Positions 6,900-15,722 of a stretch of DNA of 64,000 nucleotides are shown here, one piece after another. Location: the NCBI GenBank assembly GCA_000720535.1, contig JOAZ01000014.1, forward strand, positions 1 to 64,000. Reading direction: 5' to 3'. Both the position numbers and the translations under genes were made by a program. Each line of letters starts with the position of its first letter. Position 1 is the first letter of the stretch. The notes under the pieces are model-generated. The model was not told where the DNA came from, made no database searches, and was given only the letters and a program-made list of their open reading frames with translations. Source of the DNA: Streptomyces halstedii (GTDB lineage Bacteria > Actinomycetota > Actinomycetes > Streptomycetales > Streptomycetaceae).

Positions 6900-8477
6900 A
6901 TGACGCAGACCTTCCCCGGCGCCGCCCCACGGCGCGGTGTGCTGGCCATCGACGAGGGCACCACGGGCACCCGGGCCGGTGTCGTCCTCGACTCCGGCGC
7001 CGCCCACGAGGTGTTCTACCGGCCGATCAAGGTCAGCCATCCGGACGACCTCTCCGTCGAGCAGGACCCGATGGAGATCTGGACCGCCACGCTGGACGTG
7101 GCGCGCCGGGCCGTCGGGCGGGCCCGGGAGGACGGCATCGCCGTCACCTCGGTCGCCCTGTCCACCCAGCGGGCCACCGCGATGCTCTGGGACCGGGTGA
7201 CCGGCCGGCCGCTGCTGCCCGCCGTGGTGTGGCAGGACCGGCGGTACGCCGCCGAGCTGACCGCGTACGAGACGGAGTGGGACGCCGTCCTGCTGGCCCG
7301 GCAGGGGCGGCCCGTGGGGGCCCGCGCCCCGTTCCTCTGGGCCGCCCGGCAGATCGCCACGCACCCGGAGGCCGCCGAGGCGCACCGGGCCGGGCGGCTG
7401 CTCTTCGGCACCGTGGACACCTGGCTGATCTGGCGGCTGACCGGCGGGGCGGTGCACGCCACCACCCCCACCAACGCCGCCTCCAGCGGCGGGTACCTGC
7501 TCACGGAGCACGCCTGGGACGAGGAGTGGATCGGCCGGCTCGGCCTCCCCCTCGACCTGCTGCCCGAACTGCGGTCCGACGACGCCGGGTTCGGTACGAC
7601 GGACCCGGCCGCCCTCGGCATCGCCGTCCCGCTGGCCGCCTCGATGGGCGACCAGCACGCGGCCCTGGTCGCGCTCGGCGGGCTCACCGCAGGGCAGGGC
7701 ATGGTCATGTACGGGACCGGCGCCTTCGTGGACGCCGCCACCGGCACCGTGCCCGCCCTGCCCCGGCCGGACATCTCCGGGGTGCTCGCCCAGCCCGGCC
7801 GGCGGCAGGGCGGCACCAGCCACTACAGCCTGGAGGCCTACACCTCCACGGCGGGTTCGGCGATGCGCTGGCTCTGCGACGACCTGGGCCTGTTCGCCTC
7901 GCCGAAGGAGCTCGGTGAGGAGGCGGGCCGGGTCCCCACCCGGCCGGGCCGCACCCCGCGTTTCGTGCCCTCGCTCGCGGGGGTACGGACGCCGGTCTGG
8001 CACCCGGAGTCCACCGCCGCCCTCACCGGGCTCACCCTCGCCACCACCCGCGCCGACCTGGCCCGCGCCGTCCTCGACGGGATCGCGCACTCCGTGTGCG
8101 ACCTGATCGACGGCATCGCGGACACCATGGGCGGACCGTTCACCCGGCTGCGGCTGGGCGGCGGGGTCTCCGGCAGCGACCCGCTCATGCAGATCCAGGC
8201 CGACCTGACCGGACTGGAGCTGGAGCGGGTCGCCGACTCGGCCACCGCGAGCCTGCGCGGCACCGCCTATCTGGCCGGGACCGCCCAGGGGCTGTGGTCC
8301 TCGCTCGACGAGGTCGTCGAGGCCCAGCCGCACGGCCGTGTCTTCCGCCCCTCCGTCTCCCGGGCCGAGCGCACCGCGCAACGCGCCGCCTGGCGGGACG
8401 TCCTCATCGCCCATCTGGGGGACCCGGAGCTGCGCCCGTACGGCGCGCCCGGCTCTCCGCCGCACACCCCCCACTGA
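6900..8477 (+). CDS. FGGY-family carbohydrate kinase, glycerol-kinase-like with altered pocket
   Basis: A 525-residue two-domain kinase close to glycerol kinase overall: DEGTTGTR at the N-terminal phosphate loop, GTVDTWLIWRLTGG, GDQHAAL with the catalytic-base Asp, and a late GGGVSGSD ATP-site loop. Two glycerol-contacting positions differ. E. coli GlpK has NQRETT (Arg83-Glu84) and a Tyr in YFSGTK; here they read TQRATA and a Pro/Gly-rich stretch without Tyr. The substrate is therefore probably a related polyol, not glycerol. Its product would feed the GlpD-like dehydrogenase that follows. Start ATG at 6900 with GAAAGGG upstream. Confidence 0.83.
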   Translation: MTQTFPGAAPRRGVLAIDEGTTGTRAGVVLDSGAAHEVFYRPIKVSHPDDLSVEQDPMEIWTATLDVARRAVGRAREDGIAVTSVALSTQRATAMLWDRVTGRPLLPAVVWQDRRYAAELTAYETEWDAVLLARQGRPVGARAPFLWAARQIATHPEAAEAHRAGRLLFGTVDTWLIWRLTGGAVHATTPTNAASSGGYLLTEHAWDEEWIGRLGLPLDLLPELRSDDAGFGTTDPAALGIAVPLAASMGDQHAALVALGGLTAGQGMVMYGTGAFVDAATGTVPALPRPDISGVLAQPGRRQGGTSHYSLEAYTSTAGSAMRWLCDDLGLFASPKELGEEAGRVPTRPGRTPRFVPSLAGVRTPVWHPESTAALTGLTLATTRADLARAVLDGIAHSVCDLIDGIADTMGGPFTRLRLGGGVSGSDPLMQIQADLTGLELERVADSATASLRGTAYLAGTAQGLWSSLDEVVEAQPHGRVFRPSVSRAERTAQRAAWRDVLIAHLGDPELRPYGAPGSPPHTPH

Positions 8478-8554
8478 CGGCGCCCTCACCGCCGCCCGGC
8501 GGCCGGCCACCCGACCACACGGCCGCCGCACCCGAAACACCAGGAGTTGATGTC

Positions 8555-10228
8555 GTGATCACCTTGCCCGCCCGGAAACCCCGGAGCAGCGCCGCGGCCA
8601 CCCGCCGCACCCCCTTGCTGCTGGACCGTCAGGCGCTCAAGCGCCGGCTGGCCGACGACACGTACGACGTGGTCGTCATCGGCGGCGGCATCACCGGTGC
8701 GTACGCCGTGCTGGACGCCGTCTCGCGCGGGCTGCGCGCGGCGCTGGTCGAGAAGGACGACTTCGCGTCCGGCACCTCGTCGAAGTCCTCGAAGATGGTG
8801 CACGGCGGTCTGCGCTACATCGAGCAGGGCAACGTCAACCTCGTACGCCACTCGCTGCTGGAGCGGCACCGCTTCCGCAAGAACGCCCCGCACCTGGTGC
8901 ACCGGCTGCCGTTCCTCTTCCCGGTCCTGGAGAAGGAGGGGGTCTTCGACGCCCGCCTCGCCAAGGGCTTCGAGGGCCTGCTGTGGACGTACGACCTGGT
9001 CGGCGGCTGGCGGATAGGCAAGCTGCACCAGCGGCTCACCGTCCCCGAGGTGCTCGCCCAGGCGCCGACCCTGCGCGCGGAGAACCTCAAGGGCGGGCTG
9101 GTGTACTTCGACGCCCGCACCGACGACGCGCGCCTGGTGCTGACCGTCGTGCGGACCGCCGCCGCGCTCGGCGCGACCGTGCTCAACGGGGCGAAGGCCG
9201 AGGGGCTGCTGACGCGGGCGGGCCGGGTGTCCGGAGCGCGGGTGTCGGTGGACGGCGACCTGATCGACATCCGGTCCCGGGCCGTCGTCAACGCGACCGG
9301 GGTGTGGACCGACGAGCTGGACGCGAAGGCCGACGAGGGCCACCGCCCGCAGGTCCGTCCCGCCAAGGGTGTGCACATCGTGGTGCCGTGGGAGAAGGTG
9401 CGGATCAACTGCACCGTCACCGTGCCGATCCCGGGCCGGGCCCGCCGCGCGACCTGCACCCGCTGGGGCGACCGTGTGGTGCTGGGCACCACGGACGAGG
9501 ACTACCAGGGTTCCCCGGACGACGTGCACTGCACCCGCCGGGAGATGGAGTTCCTGCTGGAGGGCGCCAACACCGCGTTCGAGGGCACGCTCACCGAGGA
9601 CGACGTGGTCGGCTCGATCGGCGGGCTGCGGCCGCTGGTCGGCGGCAAGGAGGGCGCGACCCTCGACATGCGCCGCGACCACCACATCACCATCGGCCGC
9701 ACCGGCATGGTGACGGTGACCGGCGGCAAGCTCACCACCAGCAGGCACATGGGCGAACTGGTCATCGACAAGGTGATGACCGTGCTCGGCCGCAAGGCGT
9801 CCAGCCGCACCGCGAAGCTCCCGCTGCTCGGCGGCGCGGGGTACGACGCGGAGGCCGTCGCCGCCTCGGGCGGCCTCGCCGCGCACCTGGGCGAGCGCTA
9901 CGGCACGGAGGCCCGGTTCGTCGGCGACCTGATCCAGGAGGACCCGTCGCTGGCCGAACCGGTCGTCGCCGGACTCCCCTACACCCGCGCGGAGGTCGTC
10001 TACGCGGTCCGCGCGGAGCTGGCCCGGTCGGTCGACGACGTCCTCTCCCGCCGGCTGCGCGCCCGCCTGTTCGCCCGGGACGCGTCCGCCGACGCGGCCG
10101 AGGCCGTCGGCGCGGTCCTCGGCCGCGAACTGAACCTCCCGGACGCCGAGGTGGAGCGCTCCGTCTCCGCGTACCTCGCCTCCGTCCGCCACGAAAAGTC
10201 CGTACTCCTCGAAAGGACAGCAGCATGA
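8555..10228 (+). CDS. GlpD-like FAD-dependent glycerol-3-phosphate dehydrogenase family protein
   Basis: A 557-residue flavoprotein of the GlpD/GlpA family. The dinucleotide-binding motif VVIGGGITGAYA is near residue 33. The family signature GTSSKSSKMVHGGLRYIEQGN follows, and GGKLTTSRHMG near residue 395 marks the second FAD contact. A C-terminal DAO_C helical domain is present. It should oxidise a polyol phosphate to the keto phosphate at the membrane. Start GTG at 8555 lies 8 nt after AGGAG; an ATG at 8550 stops at once. Its stop overlaps the next start (ATGA). The kinase upstream suggests its substrate is a non-glycerol polyol phosphate; this is inferred. Confidence 0.82.
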   Translation: MITLPARKPRSSAAATRRTPLLLDRQALKRRLADDTYDVVVIGGGITGAYAVLDAVSRGLRAALVEKDDFASGTSSKSSKMVHGGLRYIEQGNVNLVRHSLLERHRFRKNAPHLVHRLPFLFPVLEKEGVFDARLAKGFEGLLWTYDLVGGWRIGKLHQRLTVPEVLAQAPTLRAENLKGGLVYFDARTDDARLVLTVVRTAAALGATVLNGAKAEGLLTRAGRVSGARVSVDGDLIDIRSRAVVNATGVWTDELDAKADEGHRPQVRPAKGVHIVVPWEKVRINCTVTVPIPGRARRATCTRWGDRVVLGTTDEDYQGSPDDVHCTRREMEFLLEGANTAFEGTLTEDDVVGSIGGLRPLVGGKEGATLDMRRDHHITIGRTGMVTVTGGKLTTSRHMGELVIDKVMTVLGRKASSRTAKLPLLGGAGYDAEAVAASGGLAAHLGERYGTEARFVGDLIQEDPSLAEPVVAGLPYTRAEVVYAVRAELARSVDDVLSRRLRARLFARDASADAAEAVGAVLGRELNLPDAEVERSVSAYLASVRHEKSVLLERTAA

Positions 10229-11778
10229 TCAGCCGTCAGACCATCACCCACCCGTTCAACCGGGGCGACTACACGATCGGCGCCCCGAGTTTCGCCAAGT
10301 GGGCCCGGAACACGCCGGTCGGTGACGGCGAGGCCGCTCTCCAGAGCGATCCCGTCGAGGTCCCCGAAGCCGTCGTGGAGGCGCTGCGCGAGGCCGCGCA
10401 CGCCGTGCACACCACCCGTGAGGAGGTCGTCACCCGGACCCGCGACTGGTGGGCGGGCTCGATGATCGGCGAGACCGAGGGCCGCCCGGCGACCCCGGAC
10501 GCGGTGGTCGTGGAGGCGGTGGACGCCGACCAAGTCGCGGCCGTGCTGCGGATCTGCCACGCGGCCGGCGTCCCGGTCACCCCCTCCGCGGGCCGTTCCA
10601 ACGTGACCGGTGCGGCGCTCCCCGTCTTCGGCGGGGTGGTGCTGGACGTCTGCGGGCTGAACCGCATAACCGCCTTCGACGCCGAGTCGAACGTCGTCAG
10701 CGTCGAGGCCGGCATGTTCGGCGACCTGTTCGAGAAGCAGTTGCAGGAGGAGTACGGCGTCACCACGGGCCACTGGCCCTCGGCGTTCGCGGTCTCCACG
10801 GTCGGCGGCTGGATCGCCTGCCGCGGTGCCGGCCAGCTCTCCACCCGGTACGGGAAGATCGAGGACATGGTCGTCGGCGTGGACGTCGTCCACGCGGACG
10901 GCACCCGCGCCACCTACGGCGACTACGCCCGCGCCGCGGTCGGCCCGGACCTGCGCCAGCTGTTCGTGGGCTCCGAGGGCACCCTCGGCGTCATCGTCTC
11001 GGCGCGGCTGCGCGTGCACCCGCTGCCGACGTACGCCAAGGCGGTGGCCTTCGGCTTCGAGAGCTTCGCGGAGGGCCTGGACGCCTGCCGGAAGATCATG
11101 CGGCGGGGCGCGACCCCGGCCGTGCTGCGCCTGTACGACGCGCTGGAGTCGGGCACCCACTTCGGTCACCCCGGGACCAACCTGCTGCTGATCGCGGACG
11201 AGGGCGACCCGGCGATCGTGGACGCCTCGATCTCGGTGGCCACCGAGGTCTGCTCCGCGTACGGCCCCGAGCTGGACAGCGACGCGGTCTTCACCCGCTG
11301 GCTGGACGAGCGGATGCTCGTCGGCAAGTCGGCGGACGGCTTCACCCCGGGCCCGGGTTTCGTCGCGGACACCCTGGAGATGGCCGCGTCCTGGGCCGAC
11401 CTCCCGGTGATCTACGACGAGGTGGTCGCCGCGATCCAGTCCGTGGACGGGACGCTCGCCGCCTCCGCCCACCAGTCGCACGCCTACACCGACGGCGCCT
11501 GCGTCTACTTCTCGCTGCGCGGTGAGGTGGCGCCGGAGTCCCGCCGCGACTGGTACCGGGCGGTGTGGGACGCGGCCAACGCCGTGCTGATCAGGCACCG
11601 GGCGGCCCTCAGCCACCACCACGGCTGCGGTCTGCTGCGCGGCCCCTACCTGGAGGAATCCCTCGGGGCCGGGTTCGCGACGTTCGTCGCCGTCAAGGAC
11701 GCCCTGGACCCGGCCGGCATCCTCAACCCTGGCAAACTGGGACTCCCCAGCCGATTCGGTACGTCTCCGCTGAACTGA
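10225..11778 (+). CDS. FAD-linked oxidase, alkyl-dihydroxyacetone-phosphate synthase-like
   Basis: A 517-residue FAD_binding_4 / FAD-oxidase_C protein. The PCMH-type FAD domain carries VTPSAGRSNVTGA, STVGGWIACRGAGQ and GSEGTLGVI. The C-terminus has ALSHHHGCGLLR and ALDPAGILNPGKLG, matching the His-rich active-site block of the ether-lipid enzyme AGPS. Members either exchange the acyl of acyl-DHAP for an alkyl chain or oxidise 2-hydroxy acids. In this operon it could make or break an ether or hydroxy-acid bond on a DHAP-like intermediate. The start overlaps the previous stop, so the genes are translationally coupled. Confidence 0.8.
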   Translation: MISRQTITHPFNRGDYTIGAPSFAKWARNTPVGDGEAALQSDPVEVPEAVVEALREAAHAVHTTREEVVTRTRDWWAGSMIGETEGRPATPDAVVVEAVDADQVAAVLRICHAAGVPVTPSAGRSNVTGAALPVFGGVVLDVCGLNRITAFDAESNVVSVEAGMFGDLFEKQLQEEYGVTTGHWPSAFAVSTVGGWIACRGAGQLSTRYGKIEDMVVGVDVVHADGTRATYGDYARAAVGPDLRQLFVGSEGTLGVIVSARLRVHPLPTYAKAVAFGFESFAEGLDACRKIMRRGATPAVLRLYDALESGTHFGHPGTNLLLIADEGDPAIVDASISVATEVCSAYGPELDSDAVFTRWLDERMLVGKSADGFTPGPGFVADTLEMAASWADLPVIYDEVVAAIQSVDGTLAASAHQSHAYTDGACVYFSLRGEVAPESRRDWYRAVWDAANAVLIRHRAALSHHHGCGLLRGPYLEESLGAGFATFVAVKDALDPAGILNPGKLGLPSRFGTSPLN

Positions 11779-11818
11779 CCCAGCACCGGCCGCACCCCTT
11801 CACCAGGCAGGCTTCGCC

Positions 11819-12478
11819 ATGACCCACTCCCCGTCCCGGTTCGGCCGGCCGCTCGATCCCCGGCTGGCCTCGGCGTTCGCCGAGGTCCCGGTGATCGCGT
11901 CGGTCGTCGGTACGCAGCCGCTGCGGCAGTTCCTCACGGCTCCGGCCAGGGGATGCATCCTCGCGTCGTTCGCCGTGGGGCAACTGCCCCAGGTGGTCCC
12001 GGCGTTGGGACGGGCGGGCAAGCTCGTGTTCGTGAACGTCGACAGCAGCCCCGGTCTGGCACAGGACCGGGGCGCGCTGGAGTTCATCAAGAACATGGGC
12101 GCCCACGGGGTGGTCAGCACCCGGCTTTCGCTCATAGAGAAGGGCCGGCCCCTCGGCCTGCTCACGATGATGAAGGTGTTCGTCACCGACCGGTCCAACC
12201 TGCGCCGCTCCACGGACGCGATCTCGCGCGGCGCACCCGACCTGGTCGAGATCATGCCCGCGCCGATCGTCGGCCGGATGACCGCGCAGGCCCAGCGCGC
12301 GATGTCCCCGTCGGTCGCCGCGGGCTTCGTGGAGAGCGCCGCCGACGTGGCGCTGGCGCTGGCCCTCGGCTCGGCCGCGGCCGCCACCTCCGATCCCCGC
12401 CTGTGGCACCTGCGCCGGGACCAGCTGCCGCCGGTCCCGCCCTCCGCCCTCAACAGGCCCGCACCACCCCAGGAGTAG
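11819..12478 (+). CDS. GlpP-family glycerol-3-phosphate-responsive antiterminator
   Basis: A 219-residue protein of the GlpP family, a TIM-barrel-like regulator. In Bacillus, GlpP binds glycerol-3-phosphate and allows read-through of a leader terminator. The pattern is intact: PVIASVVG near the N-terminus, FVNVDSSPGLAQD, GVVSTRLSLIEKG, VFVTDRSNLRR and PDLVEIMPAPIVG. It lies fifth in the operon whose leader contains a terminator-like hairpin at 5266-5317. Autogenous control by the phosphorylated substrate is the obvious hypothesis. Start ATG at 11819. Confidence 0.8.
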   Translation: MTHSPSRFGRPLDPRLASAFAEVPVIASVVGTQPLRQFLTAPARGCILASFAVGQLPQVVPALGRAGKLVFVNVDSSPGLAQDRGALEFIKNMGAHGVVSTRLSLIEKGRPLGLLTMMKVFVTDRSNLRRSTDAISRGAPDLVEIMPAPIVGRMTAQAQRAMSPSVAAGFVESAADVALALALGSAAAATSDPRLWHLRRDQLPPVPPSALNRPAPPQE

Positions 12479-12483
12479 TCCCC

Positions 12484-12786
12484 GTGACGTACGTAGTCGT
12501 CGCCCGTTACCGCACCAGGCCCGGGGAGCAGGACACCGTCCTGCCCCTCCTCGACACCATGGCGGCCGCCTCCCGCCGGGAGCCGGGCAACCTCGCCTAC
12601 CGGGTCCACCAAGGTGCCGAGGACCCCCGGACCGTCCTCCTGTACGAGGAGTACGCCACCGAGGCGGACTTCACCGCGCACTGCGCCACCGAGCACTTCC
12701 GGGAGATCGTGCTCGGCCAGGTCGTCCCGCTGCTGGAGAGCCGCGACGTGCTGCGCTGCGCGCCGCGCGCGGAGGTGGGGGCGTGA
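12484..12786 (+). CDS. ABM-domain monooxygenase (antibiotic biosynthesis monooxygenase family)
   Basis: A 100-residue single ABM domain, a ferredoxin-like fold. It shows the usual YVVVARYRTRPG start and TVLLYEEYATEADFTAH middle. Members are cofactor-free oxygenases, haem-degrading enzymes or dehydratase-like proteins, so the reaction here is unknown. GTG start at 12484 with AGGAG 8 nt upstream inside the previous gene end. It overlaps the alcohol dehydrogenase start by 4 bp (GTGA), which ties both to the same operon. Confidence 0.75.
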   Translation: MTYVVVARYRTRPGEQDTVLPLLDTMAAASRREPGNLAYRVHQGAEDPRTVLLYEEYATEADFTAHCATEHFREIVLGQVVPLLESRDVLRCAPRAEVGA

Positions 12787-13919
12787 AGACGCGGGCCGCC
12801 GTGCTGCGCGGGACGTCCGTCTCCCGCCCGTACTCCGCGACCCGCCCCGTCGAGGTGGAGGAACTGTCCCTCGGGGCGCCGCGCGAGGGCGAGGTGCTGG
12901 TCCGGATAGCGGCGGCCTCCCTGTGCCACTCCGATCTCTCGGTGGTCAACGGCGACCGGGTCCGCCCGCTGCCGATGGCGCTGGGACACGAGGCGGTGGG
13001 CGTCGTCGAGGAGACCGGCCCGGGTGTCCGCCGGTTCGCTGCGGGTGACCATGTGGCCCTGGTCTTCGTGCCGAGCTGCGGCTTCTGCCGGGACTGCGCG
13101 GCGGGCAGGCCGGCGCTCTGCGAGCGCGCGGCCGCGGCGAACGGTTCGGGCGGGCTGCTGCACGGCCCCTCCCTCCTGACGGACGCCTCGGGCGCACCGG
13201 TCCACCATCAGCTGGGGGTGTCCGCGTTCTCCGAACACGCCGTCCTGGCCCAGGAGTCGCTGGTGCCGATACCGAAGGACGTGCCGTTCGCCGTCGCGTC
13301 GATGTTCGGCTGCGCGGTGCTCACGGGCGCGGGCGCGGTGATCAACACGGCGTCGGTGCGCCCCGGGGAGTCGGTCGTGGTGTACGGCCTGGGCGGTGTG
13401 GGCCTGTCGGCCGTCCTGGGCGCCCGTGCGGCCGGAGCGTACCCGGTCGTGGCGGTGGACCCGGTCCCGGAGAAGCGTGAACTGGCCCTGCGGCTGGGGG
13501 CGTCGCACGCGTTCACCCCCGAGGAGGCCGGGGCCGTCCGCGAACTGACCGGGGGCGGCGCCGGGGTGGCGGTGGAGGCGGTGGGCAGCCCGAAGGTGAT
13601 GGCCGACGCCCTGTCGGCGGTCGCCCGGGGCGGCCGGGTCGTCTCGGTGGGGCTGCCGGCCCCGGACCGGGTGCTGGAGGTCCCCGCCCTGGCCTTCGCG
13701 GGTGAGGGCAAGTCACTGATCGGCTCGTACATGGGTGACGCGGTGCCGCGCCGGGACATCCCGCGCTTCCTGGAACTGTGGCGGGCGGGCCTGATGCCGG
13801 TGGAGCTGATGCACACCGGCACGCTGCCGCTCGCGGACGTCAACACCGCGCTGGAGGAGCTGGCTTCGGGCCGGGCGATCCGTCAGGTGCTCGACACCTC
13901 GGTCCTGTCGGCGGCCTGA
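12783..13919 (+). CDS. Zinc-dependent alcohol dehydrogenase (class III-like MDR)
   Basis: A 378-residue medium-chain dehydrogenase. The catalytic zinc ligands are Cys in ASLCHSD and the GHE motif (LGHEAVG). A structural zinc lobe with four Cys is present (CGFCRDCAAGRPALC). The Rossmann motif GLGGVGLSAVLGA binds NAD(P). It is last in the seven-gene operon and probably oxidises or reduces an alcohol/aldehyde released by the upstream enzymes. GTG start at 12783 coupled to the ABM gene. Confidence 0.85.
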   Translation: MKTRAAVLRGTSVSRPYSATRPVEVEELSLGAPREGEVLVRIAAASLCHSDLSVVNGDRVRPLPMALGHEAVGVVEETGPGVRRFAAGDHVALVFVPSCGFCRDCAAGRPALCERAAAANGSGGLLHGPSLLTDASGAPVHHQLGVSAFSEHAVLAQESLVPIPKDVPFAVASMFGCAVLTGAGAVINTASVRPGESVVVYGLGGVGLSAVLGARAAGAYPVVAVDPVPEKRELALRLGASHAFTPEEAGAVRELTGGGAGVAVEAVGSPKVMADALSAVARGGRVVSVGLPAPDRVLEVPALAFAGEGKSLIGSYMGDAVPRRDIPRFLELWRAGLMPVELMHTGTLPLADVNTALEELASGRAIRQVLDTSVLSAA

Positions 13920-14010
13920 GCGGTCACCTCCGCCGGGGGCCCGGGGCGGGGCCGCCTTCCGTACGTCCCGGCCCGGCGGGGGCGGCGCGCCGCTCCCGTC
14001 CGGGCGTGCC

Positions 14011-14026
14011 CTGTGACATGTCACAG
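14011..14026. promoter_or_regulatory. Perfect palindrome CTGTGACATGTCACAG, copy 1
   Basis: A 16-bp perfect dyad containing TGTGACATG on both strands, the same core found at the hydroxyproline/collagenase promoters (36942, 41858, 44020). It could be a GntR-type operator. As RNA it could instead form a 6-bp stem with a CATG loop, but there is no T tract for termination. Confidence 0.5.
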
Positions 14027-14133
14027 GTCCTGGGTGGAGCCGCCTTCCGTACCGGCGCGGCGGGGCGGGGCGGGGCGGCCCGGCACTGCCCGGCCGGGAC
14101 CGCGCCGGCGCGCCGCGCCCACCCCGGCGTGCC

Positions 14134-14149
14134 CTGTGACATGTCACAG
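14134..14149. promoter_or_regulatory. Perfect palindrome CTGTGACATGTCACAG, copy 2
   Basis: Identical to 14011-14026, 123 bp downstream, and also preceded by GGCGTGCC. Paired operators at this spacing could allow looping, but the location between two 3' ends is unusual for an operator. The 14150-14238 remainder shows no feature. Confidence 0.5.
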
Positions 14150-14238
14150 CCCGGCCGAAGGGGAGCCGCCAGGGCCTCCGGCCGACGGGGCGAGGTGCCG
14201 TGGCCTGCGTCGTGGAGCCCCCCTCCCCCGGGGAGGGC

Positions 14239-15009
14239 TCACGGCACCGCGCCGGGGGCGGTCGCGGTTGTGCGGTCCGCGTCGTACGCCGCACGCCAGC
14301 TCTCCCAGATCCCCGTCAACTCCCGTTCCACAGCCGGGGCATGGGTGTCCAGCAGCCGGACCTGCGCGCCGGGTCCGGCCAGGTCCATGCGGGAGGGGTG
14401 GGGCGGTCCACCGGGGTCGGCGCCCAGGGCGGTGACGGCGCCGACGACCCGGTGCGGGCCCAGGATGCCGGGGAGTTCGCGTACGTCCGGGTCGGTGAGG
14501 TCCAGGTCCTCGACCAGCAGTTCCCGGCCGTCGTGGACCGCCCGGGTGGTGGCCCTCATCCGGCCGCCCCGTTCGCCGGAGCGGCCGAGGACCAGGGTGT
14601 CGCGCCACAGCATCCGGGCGCCGGGGGCCAGGGTGACGTCCATCGCGCGGGTCACGCTGGCACCCGAGGAGACCACGAACGGCCGTGACTCCCACGTCAG
14701 TTCGCCGCCCTCGGCGACCTCGACCTCGGCCCGCCACGCGGACGTGCCGCCCCGGTGGTCGTAGGCGACGAGTCCGGCCGGTTCCACGACGTGCAGCCGG
14801 GACCCCGGACCCACGGTGATCCGGATCCGCAGGTCGTCGCCCGCCAGGAGGCCCGCCGTGGTACCGACCAGGGCGATGTGGAGGCCGTCGGCGGCCGGCA
14901 GCAGGGGGCGCGGGGCGAGGAAGGTGCCGGGGGCCAGTTCGCCGGCCGCGTCCCGGCCCGAGGCGTCACGGTGGACCGTGACGACGGTCGGTACGTCGTG
15001 ACGGGTCAC
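14239..15009 (-). CDS. ureD: Urease accessory protein UreD
   Basis: A 256-residue UreD/UreH family scaffold, which recruits UreF and UreG to apo-urease for nickel insertion. Family features are the early LLPAADG-type strand and the [19 protein letters not shown]-like pattern (here [19 protein letters not shown]). [14 protein letters not shown] with its conserved GR-GE block follows. Last gene of the operon. GTG start at 15009 overlaps the ureG stop (GTGA). Confidence 0.85.
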   Translation of the reverse strand: MTRHDVPTVVTVHRDASGRDAAGELAPGTFLAPRPLLPAADGLHIALVGTTAGLLAGDDLRIRITVGPGSRLHVVEPAGLVAYDHRGGTSAWRAEVEVAEGGELTWESRPFVVSSGASVTRAMDVTLAPGARMLWRDTLVLGRSGERGGRMRATTRAVHDGRELLVEDLDLTDPDVRELPGILGPHRVVGAVTALGADPGGPPHPSRMDLAGPGAQVRLLDTHAPAVERELTGIWESWRAAYDADRTTATAPGAVP

Positions 15010-15722
15010 GGGTGCGAGTGGCTGTGCGGCGCCATCGGCCCCGGGTCGGTGGGCACATGGCTTCCGGCGCGGTGCCGGGCGAGCACCGACCGTACCCAGT
15101 CGGCCAGTTCGGTGACGGAGGCCGGGTCGTGCTTGGACAGGGCGAGCACCGGCAGGCCGTTGCGCACCGCCTGGGCGTCCGCGACCATGCGCGCCACGTC
15201 GACCTCGACGTGCGGGGCGAGGTCCGTCTTGTTGATGACGAGGAGGTCGGCGCCGGTGATGCCGGGGCCGCCCTTGCGGGCCACGTCGCCGCCGCCCGCG
15301 ACGTCGATGCAGAAGATCTGCGCGTCGGCGAGCGCCGGGCTGAAGGTGGCCGTGAGGTTGTCGCCGCCGCTCTCCACGAGTACCAGGTCGAGCGGCCCGT
15401 ACGCCTCCTCCAGGTCCTCGACGGCGTCGAGGTTGGCGCTGACGTCGTCGCGGATGGCGGTGTGCGGGCAGGCTCCGGTCTCCACGGCGCGGATCCGCTC
15501 GGTGGGCAGGACCCCGGCGGAACGCAGGAAGCGGGCGTCCTCGTCGGTGTAGATGTCGTTGGTGACGACGGCCATGGACAGTTCGCCGGCCAGGATGCGG
15601 CAGAGCGTCGCCAGGATGGAGCTCTTGCCGGTGCCGACCGGCCCCGCGACACCGATGCGCAGGGCGCGGGGCTGGTTGAGGGGTGCGTGGAAGTGCTGGT
15701 TGGTGCTCTCGCTGTCAGGCAA
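15006..15722 (-). CDS. ureG: Urease accessory GTPase UreG
   Basis: A 238-residue SIMIBI GTPase that drives nickel delivery to urease. The P-loop [12 protein letters not shown] is near residue 25. The metal-binding Cys-Pro-His lies in [13 protein letters not shown], followed by [13 protein letters not shown] and the base motif NKTD. There is a short His-rich C-terminus (HSHSHP). No ATG or GTG is available at the right place; TTG at 15722, 8 nt after GGAG and overlapping the ureF end, is the best start. Confidence 0.9.
   Translation of the reverse strand: MPDSESTNQHFHAPLNQPRALRIGVAGPVGTGKSSILATLCRILAGELSMAVVTNDIYTDEDARFLRSAGVLPTERIRAVETGACPHTAIRDDVSANLDAVEDLEEAYGPLDLVLVESGGDNLTATFSPALADAQIFCIDVAGGGDVARKGGPGITGADLLVINKTDLAPHVEVDVARMVADAQAVRNGLPVLALSKHDPASVTELADWVRSVLARHRAGSHVPTDPGPMAPHSHSHP

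Larger units (their letters stand above)
13951..14149. repeat. Imperfect tandem duplication with palindromic cores
   Basis: Two units each begin GCCGCCTTCCGTA (13951 and 14039), contain a GCGCGCC-rich middle, and end with GGCGTGCCCTGTGACATGTC plus ACAG (ends 14026 and 14149). They fill most of the 319-bp gap between the convergent alcohol dehydrogenase and ureD genes. No gene is seen here. Confidence 0.6.

Noticed and set aside
5226-8540. A 1104-codon minus-strand frame
   Set aside because: Shadow of the transporter and kinase genes; composition is Gly/Arg/Gln-rich and lacks motifs.
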